DNA of 64,000 nucleotides from assembly GCA_029237695.1 (NCBI GenBank), contig CM055274.1, forward strand, positions 68,748,828 through 68,812,827, written 5' to 3'. How positions within the stretch are numbered: position 1 is the stretch's first letter; each line of letters opens with the position of its first letter. A program made the position numbers and the translations under genes. Positions 48,680-57,925 of this stretch are shown one piece after another. Under the pieces are notes generated by a model, which searched no databases, was not told the origin of the DNA, and saw only the letters and a program-made list of their open reading frames with translations. The DNA is from Conchocele bisecta. Lineage: Eukaryota; Mollusca; Bivalvia; Lucinida; Thyasiridae.

Positions 48680-48863
48680 TCAATCAATCATTTGCTTCTC
48701 TAGCCATGTTTGTTTATGACTTTACTGTTGAAAGGACGTAAAATCCCAAATCAATCAATCAAAGATTCAATATCATTTGCTTCTGTAGGCTTGTCTGTAT
48801 ATGACTACTGTTGAATGGATGTAAGCTCTAATCAAACAACCAACCAATCATTTGCATCTTCAG
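48680..48863 (+). repeat. Tandemly repeated acceptor region before exon 4
   Basis: Two units of about 85 and 75 bp precede exon 4. Each begins with a polypyrimidine-like stretch ending in AG: ATCATTTGCTTCTCTAG (AG at 48702-48703), ATCATTTGCTTCTGTAG (48787-48788) and the true acceptor ATCATTTGCATCTTCAG (48862-48863). Between them lie TATGACT, CTGTTGAA and GGACGTAAAATCCCAAATCA. The exon 4 acceptor therefore lies in a SINE-tail-like tandem, with two upstream look-alikes. Confidence 0.8.
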
Positions 48864-49124
48864 GTATCCTGAGTCCAGTGGATGAGTTTGAGTATTGGTC
48901 TGACCTGGCCCGGACTGGGAGAGGGGAGGAGAGGGAGAGAGCGGAACTTTTCATCGACACCTTCAAGCCAATCTCGAAAGAGTATGGGGGTCTGGACGCG
49001 ATGTCTCTCCAGGATGCCATGGAGATTGTGGATATCACCCAGGATACGCTGGACGACATCTGGAAACAATTGGAATATGAACCGTACCCGGAGAATCGGA
49101 TGAAACATCTGATGGAAGCTATAG
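48864..49124 (+). CDS. DYNC2H1: Dynein-2 heavy chain, coding exon 4 (split codon 169 to split codon 256)
   Basis: Follows CATCTTCAG. GT completes the split Ser codon, then ILSPVDEFEYW, SKEYGGLDAMSL, EIVDITQDTLDDIWKQ and YPENRMKHLMEAIG follow. The recalled vertebrate protein has ILTPSDEFQFW, LDSLSLLEVVDLVETTQDVVDDVWRQ and YPESRMLHLLDIIG at the same positions. An Arg/Glu-rich stretch (GRGEERERAE) is probably a solvent-exposed helix. The acceptor lies in a tandem repeat carrying two further AG sites 75 and 160 bp upstream. The donor is ATAG/GTAAAT, phase 1. This is the start of the dynein heavy chain N-terminal tail region (DHC_N1). Confidence 0.96.
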
Positions 49125-49239
49125 GTAAATAGGCCACACTGGTTAAATGTACTTGTTTGCACATGATGTAAGCCATTTCATTTGGGATATGGTTCTAGGT
49201 GTTTGTAAATTTTGAAATATTTGCTATTGTTTTCCATAG

Positions 49240-49318
49240 AAAGTATGGGACCACTCATTTGAACCGTCTCGACGAGGTGGTTCAAATGGTGCTAAATGCA
49301 TATACTACGTGAAAAAGA
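49240..49318. repeat. Small palindromic MITE (GACCACTCATTTGAACC family)
   Basis: GAAAGTATGGGACCACTCAT and TTGAACCGTCTCGACGAGG are followed by GGTTCAAATGGTGC and TATACT. Related copies lie at 50455-50520 and 62962-63040. The elements are about 70 bp and almost entirely palindromic. Confidence 0.65.
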
Positions 49319-49344
49319 AAACAGAAATGGCGTATCTTCTTAAT

Positions 49345-49530
49345 AAACTGACAAATCAATCAATCAAACAGTCAATCAATGAAGCAATTAATCAATCAAT
49401 GAACAAACAAATGAGGAATCTTATTAATCAATCAGTCAATAAATCAATCAAGCAACTAAATCAATCAATCAGTCGACAAACAAATTAACAAATTTATTAA
49501 TCATCAAATCAATCGGTCGTCCGATCATTC
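49345..49530. repeat. (AATC)n-rich tract
   Basis: Repeated AATCAATCAATC with variants fills most of intron 4 up to 12 bp before the exon 5 acceptor. Low complexity; not coding. Confidence 0.9.
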
Positions 49531-49541
49531 GTCTGTTACAG

Positions 49542-49774
49542 CGGGCTCCCTGGGCCGGTACGTGCAGCGTAAGTTGTCCGAGGAGAGTCTGTGGGACGGT
49601 CAGTTCGGCCAGGTGAAGGAGGCGCTGCGGTCCGGTGTGTCCATCTGTGAGCGCTGGGTGATGTCGTGTGAGACCCTCACCAGCCAGTTCTGGAAGAGAT
49701 ACAGCCAGCACCCCTGGAAGGGCGACAAATTCTCACCCGAAGGTCTGAAGAAATTGTCCGCAAGATTGGAAGAG
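49542..49774 (+). CDS. DYNC2H1: Dynein-2 heavy chain, coding exon 5 (residues 256-333)
   Basis: Starts after CTGTTACAG. It completes split codon 256 as Ala and continues GSLGRYVQRKL, LWDGQFGQVKEALRSG, VSICERWV, FWKRYSQHPWKGDKF, and LKKLSARLEE. The recalled vertebrate sequence has GSFGRFVQKKL, LWEDPYYLVKESLKAG, ISICEQWV, VWQRYVPHPWKNEKY and LDKLGKRLEE. It ends GAG/GTGAGT, phase 0, a strong donor. GC content is clearly higher than in flanking introns. It is part of the helical tail (DHC_N1). The short intron 4 is only 417 bp. Confidence 0.97.
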
Positions 49775-50134
49775 GTGAGTCGTGAATATTGCTTAATATG
49801 TAGCGTTAATAATGCCGTGTTTATCAATCAAATACTAATCTAGATACAGGCTGCCAGTTGAAAAAAGGTACCTTACGCCATTCGCTACAATTGTAGATCC
49901 TAATCATTACTCAATGTCAGACATTGTAGGCCCTGAGTAAATTACACACCTTATCCATGCCAGTGATTAACTACGGTAGTACAGCTAACAAACATATGCT
50001 GTGGTATATTAAATGAAAATAATGTATTACTATTTTAATGTAAATGCATTCTACAATATGACTCCAAGCTTATTATATATGGAACTCTGAGCTACATAAA
50101 TTTGATAGTCCTCCCATATAGGTGCATTCCCGTC

Positions 50135-50388
50135 TTTATATGTGGCTGTGACAGGAGAAATGGGGCTTATGGTTTATGTGACCAGTGTAGCCCTAGATCA
50201 GCCGGCACATCCACATTCTGATCAGACTCTACACTGTTTGCCATTTAGTCAGTAAATCACTTGTCCTGCTTCTAACAAACAGTATATGTCCATATCAGAC
50301 CACAGGAATGTTCTAGAAGATCAGGATCTAGACTGACCCAAAATGTCATAAGCCCCATTTCTCCAGGCACACCCAAAATCATAATGTT
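50135..50388. mobile_element. MITE, GTGGCTGTGACTGGAG family, intron 5
   Basis: The left end is TATGTGGCTGTGACAGGAGA with GGGGCTTATGG. The right end is CATAAGCCCCATTTCTCCAG. The pair forms imperfect TIRs of about 30 bp. It is the most intact copy in the window and gives the reference layout for the split copy at 40840-42250. Confidence 0.8.
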
Positions 50389-50454
50389 CTATTCACAATG
50401 CACTGTATGATATTATGAACTTTCTGAAATAAATTCTTTCAGACTTCTTACAAT

Positions 50455-50525
50455 GAAAGTATATGATGTGACCACTCATTTGAACCATCTCAAATGAGTG
50501 GTCACAATGTATCCTTCCGATGAGA
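50455..50525. repeat. Small palindromic MITE (GACCACTCATTTGAACC family)
   Basis: ATGTGACCACTCATTTGA and its inverse TCAAATGAGTGGTCACA sit almost back to back, flanked by GAAAGTATA and TATCCTTCC. Located 60 bp before exon 6. Confidence 0.8.
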
Positions 50526-50586
50526 AATAAAGAACCTATTGCCAATTTTCCATTAGTGTCCTCTGTATGTTATGGAATAATCACAG

Positions 50587-50909
50587 ATCCTGAACCTGAG
50601 GATAGTCCACGAGCAGCAGCTGCGCCTCCTCACGTCCCAGGACCAGAAGGAACTCCGTGTGGACGAAGCCTTCGCCCCCTTCCTGGGCCTCAACCCCCTA
50701 CAGTACAACCCCTACACCCAGCCCCTGTGGGGGGCGGCCATCGCCCAGTATGAGAGGATTATGGGGCCAGCCGAGCAGAAAACTGTCTCGAAGTTACGGA
50801 CCCAGTTTCGCGCCCTCGAAGCGAACCCTCAGCAGTTGCTGCGAGAGTTCCAGAGATATAAACTGCTGGTGAAACGGCCGGGGATTAGCAAGGAGATGGT
50901 GTCGGAAAG
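50587..50909 (+). CDS. DYNC2H1: Dynein-2 heavy chain, coding exon 6 (residues 334-440 plus split codon)
   Basis: The longest exon here (323 nt) follows AATCACAG. It reads ILNLRIVHEQQLRLL, then FAPFLGLNPLQYNPYTQPLW, AAIAQYERIMGPAEQK, NPQQLLREFQRYKLLVKRP and SKEMVSER. The NPxQYNPYTxPLW, QYEKIxxPAEQK and KYKELVKRPxISKE blocks are diagnostic for the dynein-2 tail (recalled vertebrate sequence). The donor is GAAAG/GTGTGT, phase 2. Codons are GC-rich compared with the introns. A small palindromic MITE lies just upstream and a minimal Helitron-like element just downstream. Confidence 0.97.
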
Positions 50910-50960
50910 GTGTGTCATTGTATGAATGACATAATTGTGTAATATTCACTGACATGGAAG

Positions 50961-51111
50961 GTTATTGTCGAGCTTGCAGAAAGTGAGACAATGAAACCCG
51001 TGTGTCTATACATGCATCCATCTGTCCATCCTTCCAAAATCTGCATTAAATGTTTTACCGCATGACCATTAAATGCCTCAGCGAGCTCGACATGTGGGCC
51101 AGGGCCATGTG
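50961..51111 (+). mobile_element. Minimal GTCGAGC-family Helitron-like element
   Basis: The 5' arm is TTATTGTCGAGCTTGCAGAA. The 3' arm is GCGAGCTCGACATGTGGGCC then AGGGCCATGTGAC. Between them is a single short segment with TGCATTAAATGTTTTACC. It resembles the ends of 53727-54559. It begins about 50 bp after the exon 6 donor. Confidence 0.7.
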
Positions 51112-51289
51112 ACATATGTTACCTGCGATAACAGACAGTTTATATTATGTGTTTGATTGGTGTCATTGATGATCAGCTTGTACATTCATGGATTCTTATA
51201 AAAATGTTTTATTTCATTTGAGGCATTTATTACAAGCTATTAACACTATTCACACTTTGCATGTGCTCCATAAATACCAGTTTTTGTTT

Positions 51290-51655
51290 GCAAGCCTCTC
51301 TGTAGCCGATTGACCTTAAATGATACTCATTTGTGTTAAGCACCATTCCATTCCACTCTGTAGCCGATTTCACCAAAATTGCTAAGCATACTTATCTAAG
51401 TATACTCTGATGGAGTAATCATTTATTTTTCCTGAAATGCATTATTTCATATAGAACTAACGACTGCATATATTTGATGATTAAAAGTATACAGAATTAT
51501 TATACTGAATTTATCGCATTATCACAGCCAAAATGGCTGTGATAATGTAATAAATTCAGTATATTAATACATTTATCCTTAAATTGAAAATGTCACCCTC
51601 AAAGTGTATTTAGCTAGATAAGTATACTTTACAATTTTGATGAAATTGGCTACTT
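51290..51655. repeat. Large foldback with central perfect hairpin
   Basis: TGTAGCCGATTTCACCAAAA (about 51357) pairs with TTTTGATGAAATTGGCTAC near 51637-51655. In the centre ATTATCACAGCCA and TGGCTGTGATAAT with longer flanks (TACTGAATTTAT, ATAAATTCAGTA) form a strong stem at about 51500-51562. It ends about 40 bp before exon 7, so the nascent transcript can fold next to that acceptor. Confidence 0.8.
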
Positions 51656-51694
51656 GTTTAGATTTTCTACATTCTGACCATACGTTGTATTCAG

Positions 51695-51839
51695 GGAATC
51701 TCTGCTGGGCCAGTTGACCATTCACCAGAAGTCCATCCAGGACCAGTTTGCCTCGGCCTCCAGTGGAAATGTGCCCAAGGGCAAGAACCTGCCAGAATTT
51801 GTCAACCTGATTGTCTTTGTCAGACAACTGGAAGCTAAA
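51695..51839 (+). CDS. DYNC2H1: Dynein-2 heavy chain, coding exon 7 (split codon 441 to residue 489)
   Basis: Follows TATTCAG. GG... completes the split Arg codon, then ESLLGQL, SIQDQFASASSGNVPKGKNL and PEFVNLIVFVRQLEAK follow. The recalled vertebrate protein has ETLLARL, GKNLSEVVNSIVWVRQLELK, giving the same order and spacing with a divergent Ser/Gly loop in between. The donor is AAA/GTAAGT, phase 0. It belongs to the helical tail. A large foldback ends about 40 bp upstream and a SINE starts about 55 bp downstream, so the exon sits between two repeats. Confidence 0.95.
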
Positions 51840-51894
51840 GTAAGTGTTGAAAGGCTGTGGCAGTCTTTTCATTGGACATTGATCGGTATGTCAG

Positions 51895-52115
51895 TGCATT
51901 CGTCGGATTTATGGGATGGGCCGTGGCCTAGGGATACATCATTGGACTTCAATACCGGAGGTTATGAGTTAAATTCTCACCCTTGGCATGAAAAATACTT
52001 ACATGGTATTTCCATCACACTGGTCTGTTGGATGAGACTAATAACTGTTGTCCTGTCTCTGTATGACCTTAGCTGTTGCTGGGATGTTAAACCACTTTAT
52101 TTTTTTCACTTTCGT
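51895..52115 (+). repeat. tRNA-derived SINE in intron 7
   Basis: GGGCCGTGGCCTAGGGATAC resembles box A, and GGAGGTTATGAGTTAAATTC a degenerate box B. The body TCCATCACACTGGTCTG, GATGAGACT, CCTGTCTCTGTATGACC and TTAGCTGTTGCTG is shared with 60985-61172. The older, more decayed of the two copies. Confidence 0.65.
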
Positions 52116-52467
52116 CGGAATTTGCATTAGTTTTCAGTTACCTATTGTCTCTGCTACCGATTGAGTGGAAACTTCATTTATGATAGTATGCCAGTTTTTA
52201 AAACACAAACTCCTTGGGATTTGTTCAAATAAACTAGTGTGTTTGATTGATATACGTCATTTCCAGTCCATAAAGCTAAAGGCTGGCATATTGTATATCT
52301 GAGACGTCATTGGCAACATGGTGCATTTACGGGTTAAATAGAGCTTAGATGCCTTTATTTAGTAACTCGGTCAATTTCCTCCCCTAGTATTCAACATTGG
52401 CTTTTCTATGCTTATACTTGGACGATTCCTTTAATGCGAAATTGACACTTTCCTTTTAAATAGAAGA
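52116..52467. other. Intron 7 DNA, nothing recognised
   Basis: AT-rich, no repeat boundary or exon recognised. Confidence 0.4.
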
Positions 52468-52575
52468 ATACATACAAATACTGCAGATCCGGATGAGACG
52501 GCTCGTTACGAGCCGGCTCATCTGGATCTACAGTGTTTGCACATGTTGGTTTTATGGCCTGTGGGGTTGAAAGGG
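52468..52575 (+). repeat. Hairpin part of the 21236/47866 interspersed repeat
   Basis: CTGCAGATCCGGATGAGACG and GCTCGTTACGAGCCGGCTC followed by ATCTGGATCTAC and GTTTGCA match the 3' part of the two longer copies. The stem-loop is retained. Confidence 0.7.
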
Positions 52576-52634
52576 TGAATCAATACAATTGATTAATCAA
52601 TCATCTACAATTCAGTGTGCTGGTTGAGGAGTTG

Positions 52635-52835
52635 AGGCTAATATGTGGCTGTGACTGGAGAAATGGGGCGCATGTGTGTTGTGATGTAGATCAGCCAGTG
52701 CATCAGCACAGTCTGATCCAGACTTGCACTGTTCGCTATTCCATCAATGAAGCACTTTCTAACAATCAACTTGGATCATTATCACACTACAGGAGCGTGC
52801 TATTCAGTCAGGATCTACACTGTTTACACATCCCT
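52635..52835. mobile_element. MITE, GTGGCTGTGACTGGAG family, right end decayed
   Basis: The left end ATATGTGGCTGTGACTGGAG is the best-preserved TIR in the window. The interior GTAGATCAGCCAGTGCATC, CAGTCTGATCCAGACTTGC, CACTACAGGAGCGTGC and AGGATCTACACTG follows the family order. The right TIR is missing or diverged. Confidence 0.7.
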
Positions 52836-53726
52836 TGCGTATAGCTATCAATGCATATACCGTATTTTTGCGTGTATTAGACACACTTTTTTTTACCCAG
52901 ATTTTCATCGTACACACGTTTGTGTACAAGAGCATTTTTTTCCACCTCGAAATATCAACAAAAATTACCAAAAATTAATAAAATAAAGATTTTTTTCCAT
53001 ATTTGTTGTTGTTAATCTTTGCGGTAACATCCGCTTGAAATTGGAAAAGTAGCCTCAGATTCGTATTCTAAACAGTTCGCGCTTTCTCTGCAGAATCACA
53101 ATCTGGCCGCTATCATTTGAATTCTCTTTTGAAAACATTTACCTTGCCCATATTGGTCTGTGTCATTTTGTCATGAAAAATATTGCATGACGCCATTAAC
53201 GGTAATTCCTGATATGTATTATGTGTTGTGTATTCCAATATGCATAATGCAATTCCATGTAAATTATAAAACTCCATTATTAGTTTGCAAACTGTGCGTT
53301 TACACGATGCTGGGCTTGATCAGGATATACATTGGACAGAAATCAAATAAGCCTGGTGTTCTCTGCCGGTTTGAACATCTGTCTTGCTTTGGATTATCCA
53401 TTACTCAAATTGATACATTCAATGAAATTTGTTTGTTACAAACAATCGCGATTTTCACCGGCCGCGTCACATAGGCTATCGTTTTAATAAAGACCGTTAT
53501 TAATTTCAAATGATGGCGTGAAATTGAGAATATGAAAGTAAAATACTAATGGTCATGCTAATTAAACTGCTTACATGCAATTATGACAAGCTATTAAATG
53601 GTGCACCAAAGCAATGCGCAGGATGAAGATAATTTCTTCCCTTTGAATATAATTTCCAAAGCGAGGCCAGGTTCAAAAACAATAACAACAAAATAAGATG
53701 ATACAACAAAATTAATTTAATTGACT
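52836..53726. other. Intron 7 DNA, nothing recognised
   Basis: AT-rich, with T runs near 52885 and 52930. Short frames were considered and rejected. TATACCGTATTTTTGCGTG resembles a phrase at 26441 (ATACCGTATTTTTCATTG), so a minor shared repeat may exist. Confidence 0.4.
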
Positions 53727-54559
53727 ATTTTTGTCGAGCCCACTTGCGGAAAGCGAGACAGTGATCACAATGACGTCCGGGTGTCCGTGCGTCCGTCCGT
53801 GCGTCCGTCCGTGCGTCCGTCACGTGCGTTTGTCCGAAATCTGCGTTAAAGTTCTTAAATACCTTATATCTCTGCAGTCCTAAGTCACATTGACTTGAAA
53901 CTTCATATGCTTATTCGTCATATCCATATATTCATGTTGTATCCCAGTCATGTGGCCCCTGTGCCCAAGGTCAAATGACTTAGAAGTTTGCGTTAAAGTT
54001 TTCAGATACCTACTATCTCTGTAACCGTGTGTCAGATTTGCTTGAAACTTTGTAGGTATGCTTATTGATTATCATCCATATATTCATCTGTGTCCCACCC
54101 CTGTGCCCCAAGGTCAAGGTCAAATGACTTAGAAGTTTGCATTATTATAAAATCTGCGTTAAAGTTTTTACATACCTTATATCTCCACAATTGTTACTCC
54201 AATTTACTTCCAACTTCCAATACTTCCTTTTCCTCATCCATATTTTCATTCCATAGCCTGCCCATGTGGTCCACATGCCCAAGGCCAAGGTCACATTTGT
54301 GTTAAAGTTTTTACATACCTTATATCTCCACAACACTTACTCCGATTTACTTCAAACTTCAAATAATTCTTTATTATCATCCATATTTTCATTCTATAGC
54401 CCACCCATGCCCAAGATCAAGGTCAAATGACTTTAAAATTTGCGTTAAAGCTTTTACATACCTTATATCTCCACAACCCTTAATTCAAACTTCAAATAAA
54501 TACACTCTGAGTCCATCAAATGCCTCGGCGGGCTCGACATGCGGGCCGTGGCCATCTGG
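53727..54559 (+). mobile_element. Helitron-like array element, GTCGAGCCC subfamily
   Basis: The 5' arm is TTTTTGTCGAGCCCACTTGC plus a CCGTGCGTCCGT microsatellite. About four units of roughly 145 bp share CTTATATCTCTGCA, TTGAAACTT, ATCCATATATTCAT and CCCAAGGTCAAGGTCAAATG. The 3' arm is GGCGGGCTCGACATGCGGGC then CCATCTGG before T (CTGG fits the CTRR rule for Helitron 3' ends). No protein. Confidence 0.75.
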
Positions 54560-54885
54560 TTAATTGATAAAACGCAGGCAAAATACGGTAAACATTTAAG
54601 TTGACGCACGTTATAGATGTGACAATATATCATCTCTCCTTTTAAATGATTTAATAATGAACTAAGGTACACATTAGTATTCTAGGATTGAGCAGAAAGC
54701 AAAAATGCCTGTATAATACCTCTTTCCTATTTAGAAATTTGCCAGAGGTTACCCAATCTGCCACCCATGCCATTTGTGTGCCAACTGACCACATTGTCTT
54801 GTTAGGACTGTAATATAACTGAAGGGACTTTTCAGAAAGATGCATCATTGCTAACTCTGGAAACTTTTCACGATTGCCCGTGCAG

Positions 54886-55061
54886 GTAGAGGAGAACATC
54901 AAGACTGCGGAGTCACTGCTCAGTGACCTGTCTGGCTTCCAGCGGTTCCGCAAAGACGCCACGGAGTTCCACGACGAACTCGTCAACTGGCGGCAGGAAT
55001 CTTTCGACGAGTGGTCGCGCGATATCCAGGCCCTCATTGACGACCCACACAAGCCTCTCTC
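54886..55061 (+). CDS. DYNC2H1: Dynein-2 heavy chain, coding exon 8 (residues 490-547 plus split codon)
   Basis: Follows GCCCGTGCAG and reads VEENIKTAESLLSDLSGFQRF, FHDELVNWRQESFDEWSRDIQAL and DDPHKPLS. The recalled vertebrate sequence has TIKIAEALLSDLPGFRCF and EQEQFDDWSRDIQSGLSD. FDxWSRDIQ is a strong landmark. The donor is CTCTC/GTACGT, phase 2; the Ser codon is completed by A of exon 9. It encodes amphipathic helices of the tail. Confidence 0.97.
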
Positions 55062-55282
55062 GTACGTTGTCTTACTGCATAATTGAACCCACAACCTCTG
55101 GTATTGAGGTGCAGTAGTCAAACCTCTTGGCCATAACCCATTTTGCATTTAAGTCTCTGGCATTTGAAAATGTACAAACTTGTATCATGTTTAGTAATGT
55201 ATCGGTAGTATCTCATTGTCAAGTGACTGTGAATGATCTCCTGGCTAATCTGATTCGCCTGCCAATGCTATACTGACCAGCT

Positions 55283-56030
55283 TATTACGCCCCACCACGA
55301 TAGTGGAGGGGGCATTTAGTGTTGCCATTGTCCGTCCGTCCGTTCGTCGTCCGTCGTCCGTCCGTCAGTCAAAGTATTTCCGTTCCTGCTGTCTGTCCGT
55401 CACCATCCATCACCAACTTGTAAAACTTTTAAACCATATTAGCTACAGACTTGAAACTTGGTATGTAGCTTCCTTATGATGAGTAGATGCGCAAAGTTTA
55501 TTCATGATTCAACCCCTGGGTCATGAATTATCTCCCCCTTTTCTACTTTGAATTTTCAAAATTTTGGCTTCTAACTTGTAAAACTTTTAAAATGTAATAG
55601 CTACAGATCTGAAATTTGGTATGTAGCTTCCTTATGGTGAGTAGATGCCAAAGTTTATTTTGATTTTTGATTCGACCCCTGGGTCATGGATTATCTCCCC
55701 CTTTTCAATTATAATTTTCCAAGTTTGGCTTGTAACTCATAAAACTTTTAAAACATAATAGCTGCAGACCTGAAACTTGGTTTGTAGCTTCCTTATGATA
55801 AGTAGATGCACAAAGTTTATTTTCATTTTTGATTCAACCCCCGGGGTCATGGATTATCTCCCCCTTTTTGACTTAGAATTTCCCAATTTTACCTTGTAAC
55901 TCGTATAGCTTCTAAACCATAATAGCTACAGGCCTGAAACTTGCAGCTTCCTTATAATGAGTAGATGCCCTAAGTATATTTCCATTTTTGATTCGACCCC
56001 TGGGTCAAGGATTATCTATAATTACCATAT
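55283..56030 (+). mobile_element. Tandem-repeat element in intron 8
   Basis: The 5' arm has GCCCCACCACGATAGTGG then GGGGGCAT (hairpin) and CCGTCCGTCCGTTCG. About four units of roughly 155 bp share TAACTTGTAAAACTTTTAAA, ACTTGGTATGTAGCTTCC, GAGTAGATGC and TGGATTATCTCCCCCTTTT. The unit is a diverged relative of that at 42558-43200. A 3' hairpin/CTAG end was not found, so the copy may be 3' truncated. Confidence 0.65.
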
Positions 56031-56197
56031 AATACATGTTCTACAGTTCTGAGTTTTTTCAGTTTTTATAAAGGAATAAAACCAGGTCACCAATCTGTAC
56101 CAGACTTCATTATTAAATGAAAGTAAACTCACTCAAGTCATAAGATACACAATCAAACTATCAATTAATGAATGAATGAACCAATCCTTGATTACAG

Positions 56198-56393
56198 ACT
56201 GGAGACGAATGGTCGGTTGATGGAGCTGGACCACAAGACCGGAGAGTTGATTGTCAACTACGGCGACCGCCTCGTCACGTTGATGCGGGAGGTCCGCCAA
56301 CTCACGGCCCTCGGGTTTGCTGTGCCAGCCAAGATCCAGCATGTGTCCAACACCGCCCAGAAGTTCTACAGGCACGGCTGTATTCTCAAACAG
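56198..56393 (+). CDS. DYNC2H1: Dynein-2 heavy chain, coding exon 9 (residues 548-613)
   Basis: Follows GATTACAG. It reads LETNGRLMELDHKTGELIVNYG, then DRLVTLMREVRQLTALGFAVP, AKIQHVSNTAQKFYRHGCILKQ. The recalled vertebrate protein has SSRIMELDSNDGLLKIHYS, DRLVILLREVRQLSALGFVIP and AKIQQVANIAQKF. LREVRQLxALGF is shared by dynein heavy chain tails in general; the flanking residues make this dynein-2. The donor is CAG/GTTTGT, phase 0. A high-confidence exon. Confidence 0.98.
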
Positions 56394-56706
56394 GTTTGTC
56401 ACAGGGACCATTATATACACAAATGATTATTTAATACAATATTTATTATACGAGCAAGTGATGATTTAATATGTGAGTGATGACTTAAATTAATTTTTAT
56501 TAGAGTTTAGTGATTGCATAAGAAACAAGGCTAATAAGTTTAATACATATTATATTAGGTCAACACAAATGTTAGATTATATTTAATTGTCACCAAGGTA
56601 TCATACATTGCTGCTGTACTGATTACCTGAACGTGTTTTCTGTAGTGGTCTAGTTTACATATTTATTACACTAGTGTACACTGTGTTAACACACTAAATG
56701 CCCATT
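56394..56706. other. Intron 9, 5' part, nothing recognised
   Basis: AT-rich sequence with no repeat or exon recognised. Confidence 0.4.
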
Positions 56707-57925
56707 TTTGTCTCACCCATGATAGTGGAAAGGGAGACATGGCAGTTACAATGCCGGCGTCCGCGTCGTCTTCTGTGTCGTCGTCGTCAACAATATGTGA
56801 CGTAATTTTTGGACATAGTCAAATATCCCATATTTCATGGTCCCTTTGTCGGATCATTACCAAACTTCATCAACAGTTTCTTCACATTGATAGCTATCGA
56901 TACAGTGTCATTCAGGTGACCTTGACCTTCACCATGGTGACGTTAACCTTTGTGGGACATAAATATTGGACATAGTCCAAATTTCGCATATCTCTTGATC
57001 CGTTAGTTGGATCCATACCGAATTTCATCAATAGCTTCCTCACATTGTTAGCTATCCATCCAGTGTCATTCGGGTGATCTTGACCTTTGTATAAAAAATG
57101 TGGACGTTTGTCCAAATGTTGAATACCTTGTGATCTGTTAGTCGGATCTAAACCAAGCTTCATCAGTAGCTTCCTCACATCGTTAGTCGGATCTTACCAA
57201 GCTTCATCAGTAGCTTCCTCACATCGTTAGTCGGATCTTACCAAGCTTCATCAGTAGCTTCCTCACATCGTTAGTCGGATCTTACCAAGCTTCATCAGTA
57301 GCTTCCTCACATCGTTAGTCGGATCTTACCAAGCTTCATCAGTAGCTTCCTCACATCGTTAGTCGGATCTTACCAAGCTTCATCAGTAGCTTCCTCACAT
57401 CGTTAGTCGGATCTTACCAAGCTCATCAGTAGCTTCCTCACATCGTTAGTCGGATCTTACCAAGCTTCATCAGTAGCTTCCTCACATCGTTAGTCGGATC
57501 TTACCAAGCTTCATCAATAGCTTCCTCACATTGTTAGTCGGATCCACCAAGCTTCATCGATAGCTTCCTCACATTGTTAGACGGATCCACCAAGCTTCAT
57601 CAATAGCTTCCTCACATCGTTAGTCGGATCCACCAAGCTTCATCAGTAGCTTCCTCACATCGTTAGTCGGATCCACCAAGCTTCATCAATAGCTTCCTCA
57701 CATCGTTGGCTATCCATCCAGTGTGATTTGGGAGACCTTCACCTTATTGGACCTTAACCTTTGTGTCAGTAATTTTAGGACGTGTTGAATACTCCTGATT
57801 CGTTAGTCGCTTGCCAAACATTACCAATAGCTTCCTCACATCGATGGCTCTCCATCCAGTGTCATTCAGGTGACATTGACCTTTACCTTGGCGACCATAA
57901 CCTTTGTGTCAATAATTTTGTGTCG
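56707..57925 (+). mobile_element. Tandem-repeat element in intron 9 with an expanded 44-bp minisatellite
   Basis: The 5' arm has TTTTGTCTCACCCATGATAG then GGAAAGGGAGACAT (hairpin) and GTCGTCGTC repeats. Long units carry CCGTTAGTTGGATCC, CATCAATAGCTTCCTCACAT, ATCCATCCAGTGTCATTC and GTGACCTTGACCTT. Part of the unit has expanded at 57130-57705. It ends about 70 bp before exon 10. A single related unit lies at 14690-14830. Confidence 0.7.
57130..57705 (+). repeat. 44-bp minisatellite, about 13 copies
   Basis: The unit starts TCGTTAGTCGGATCTTACC and continues AAGCTTCATCAGTAGCTTCC then TCACA. The first copies are nearly identical; later ones shorten GGATCTTACC to GGATCCACC. It is an expansion of a segment of the longer unit in the same element. 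Confidence 0.95.

Noticed and set aside
54651..55148. 165-codon minus-strand frame
   Set aside because: Shadow of dynein exon 8 on the opposite strand.
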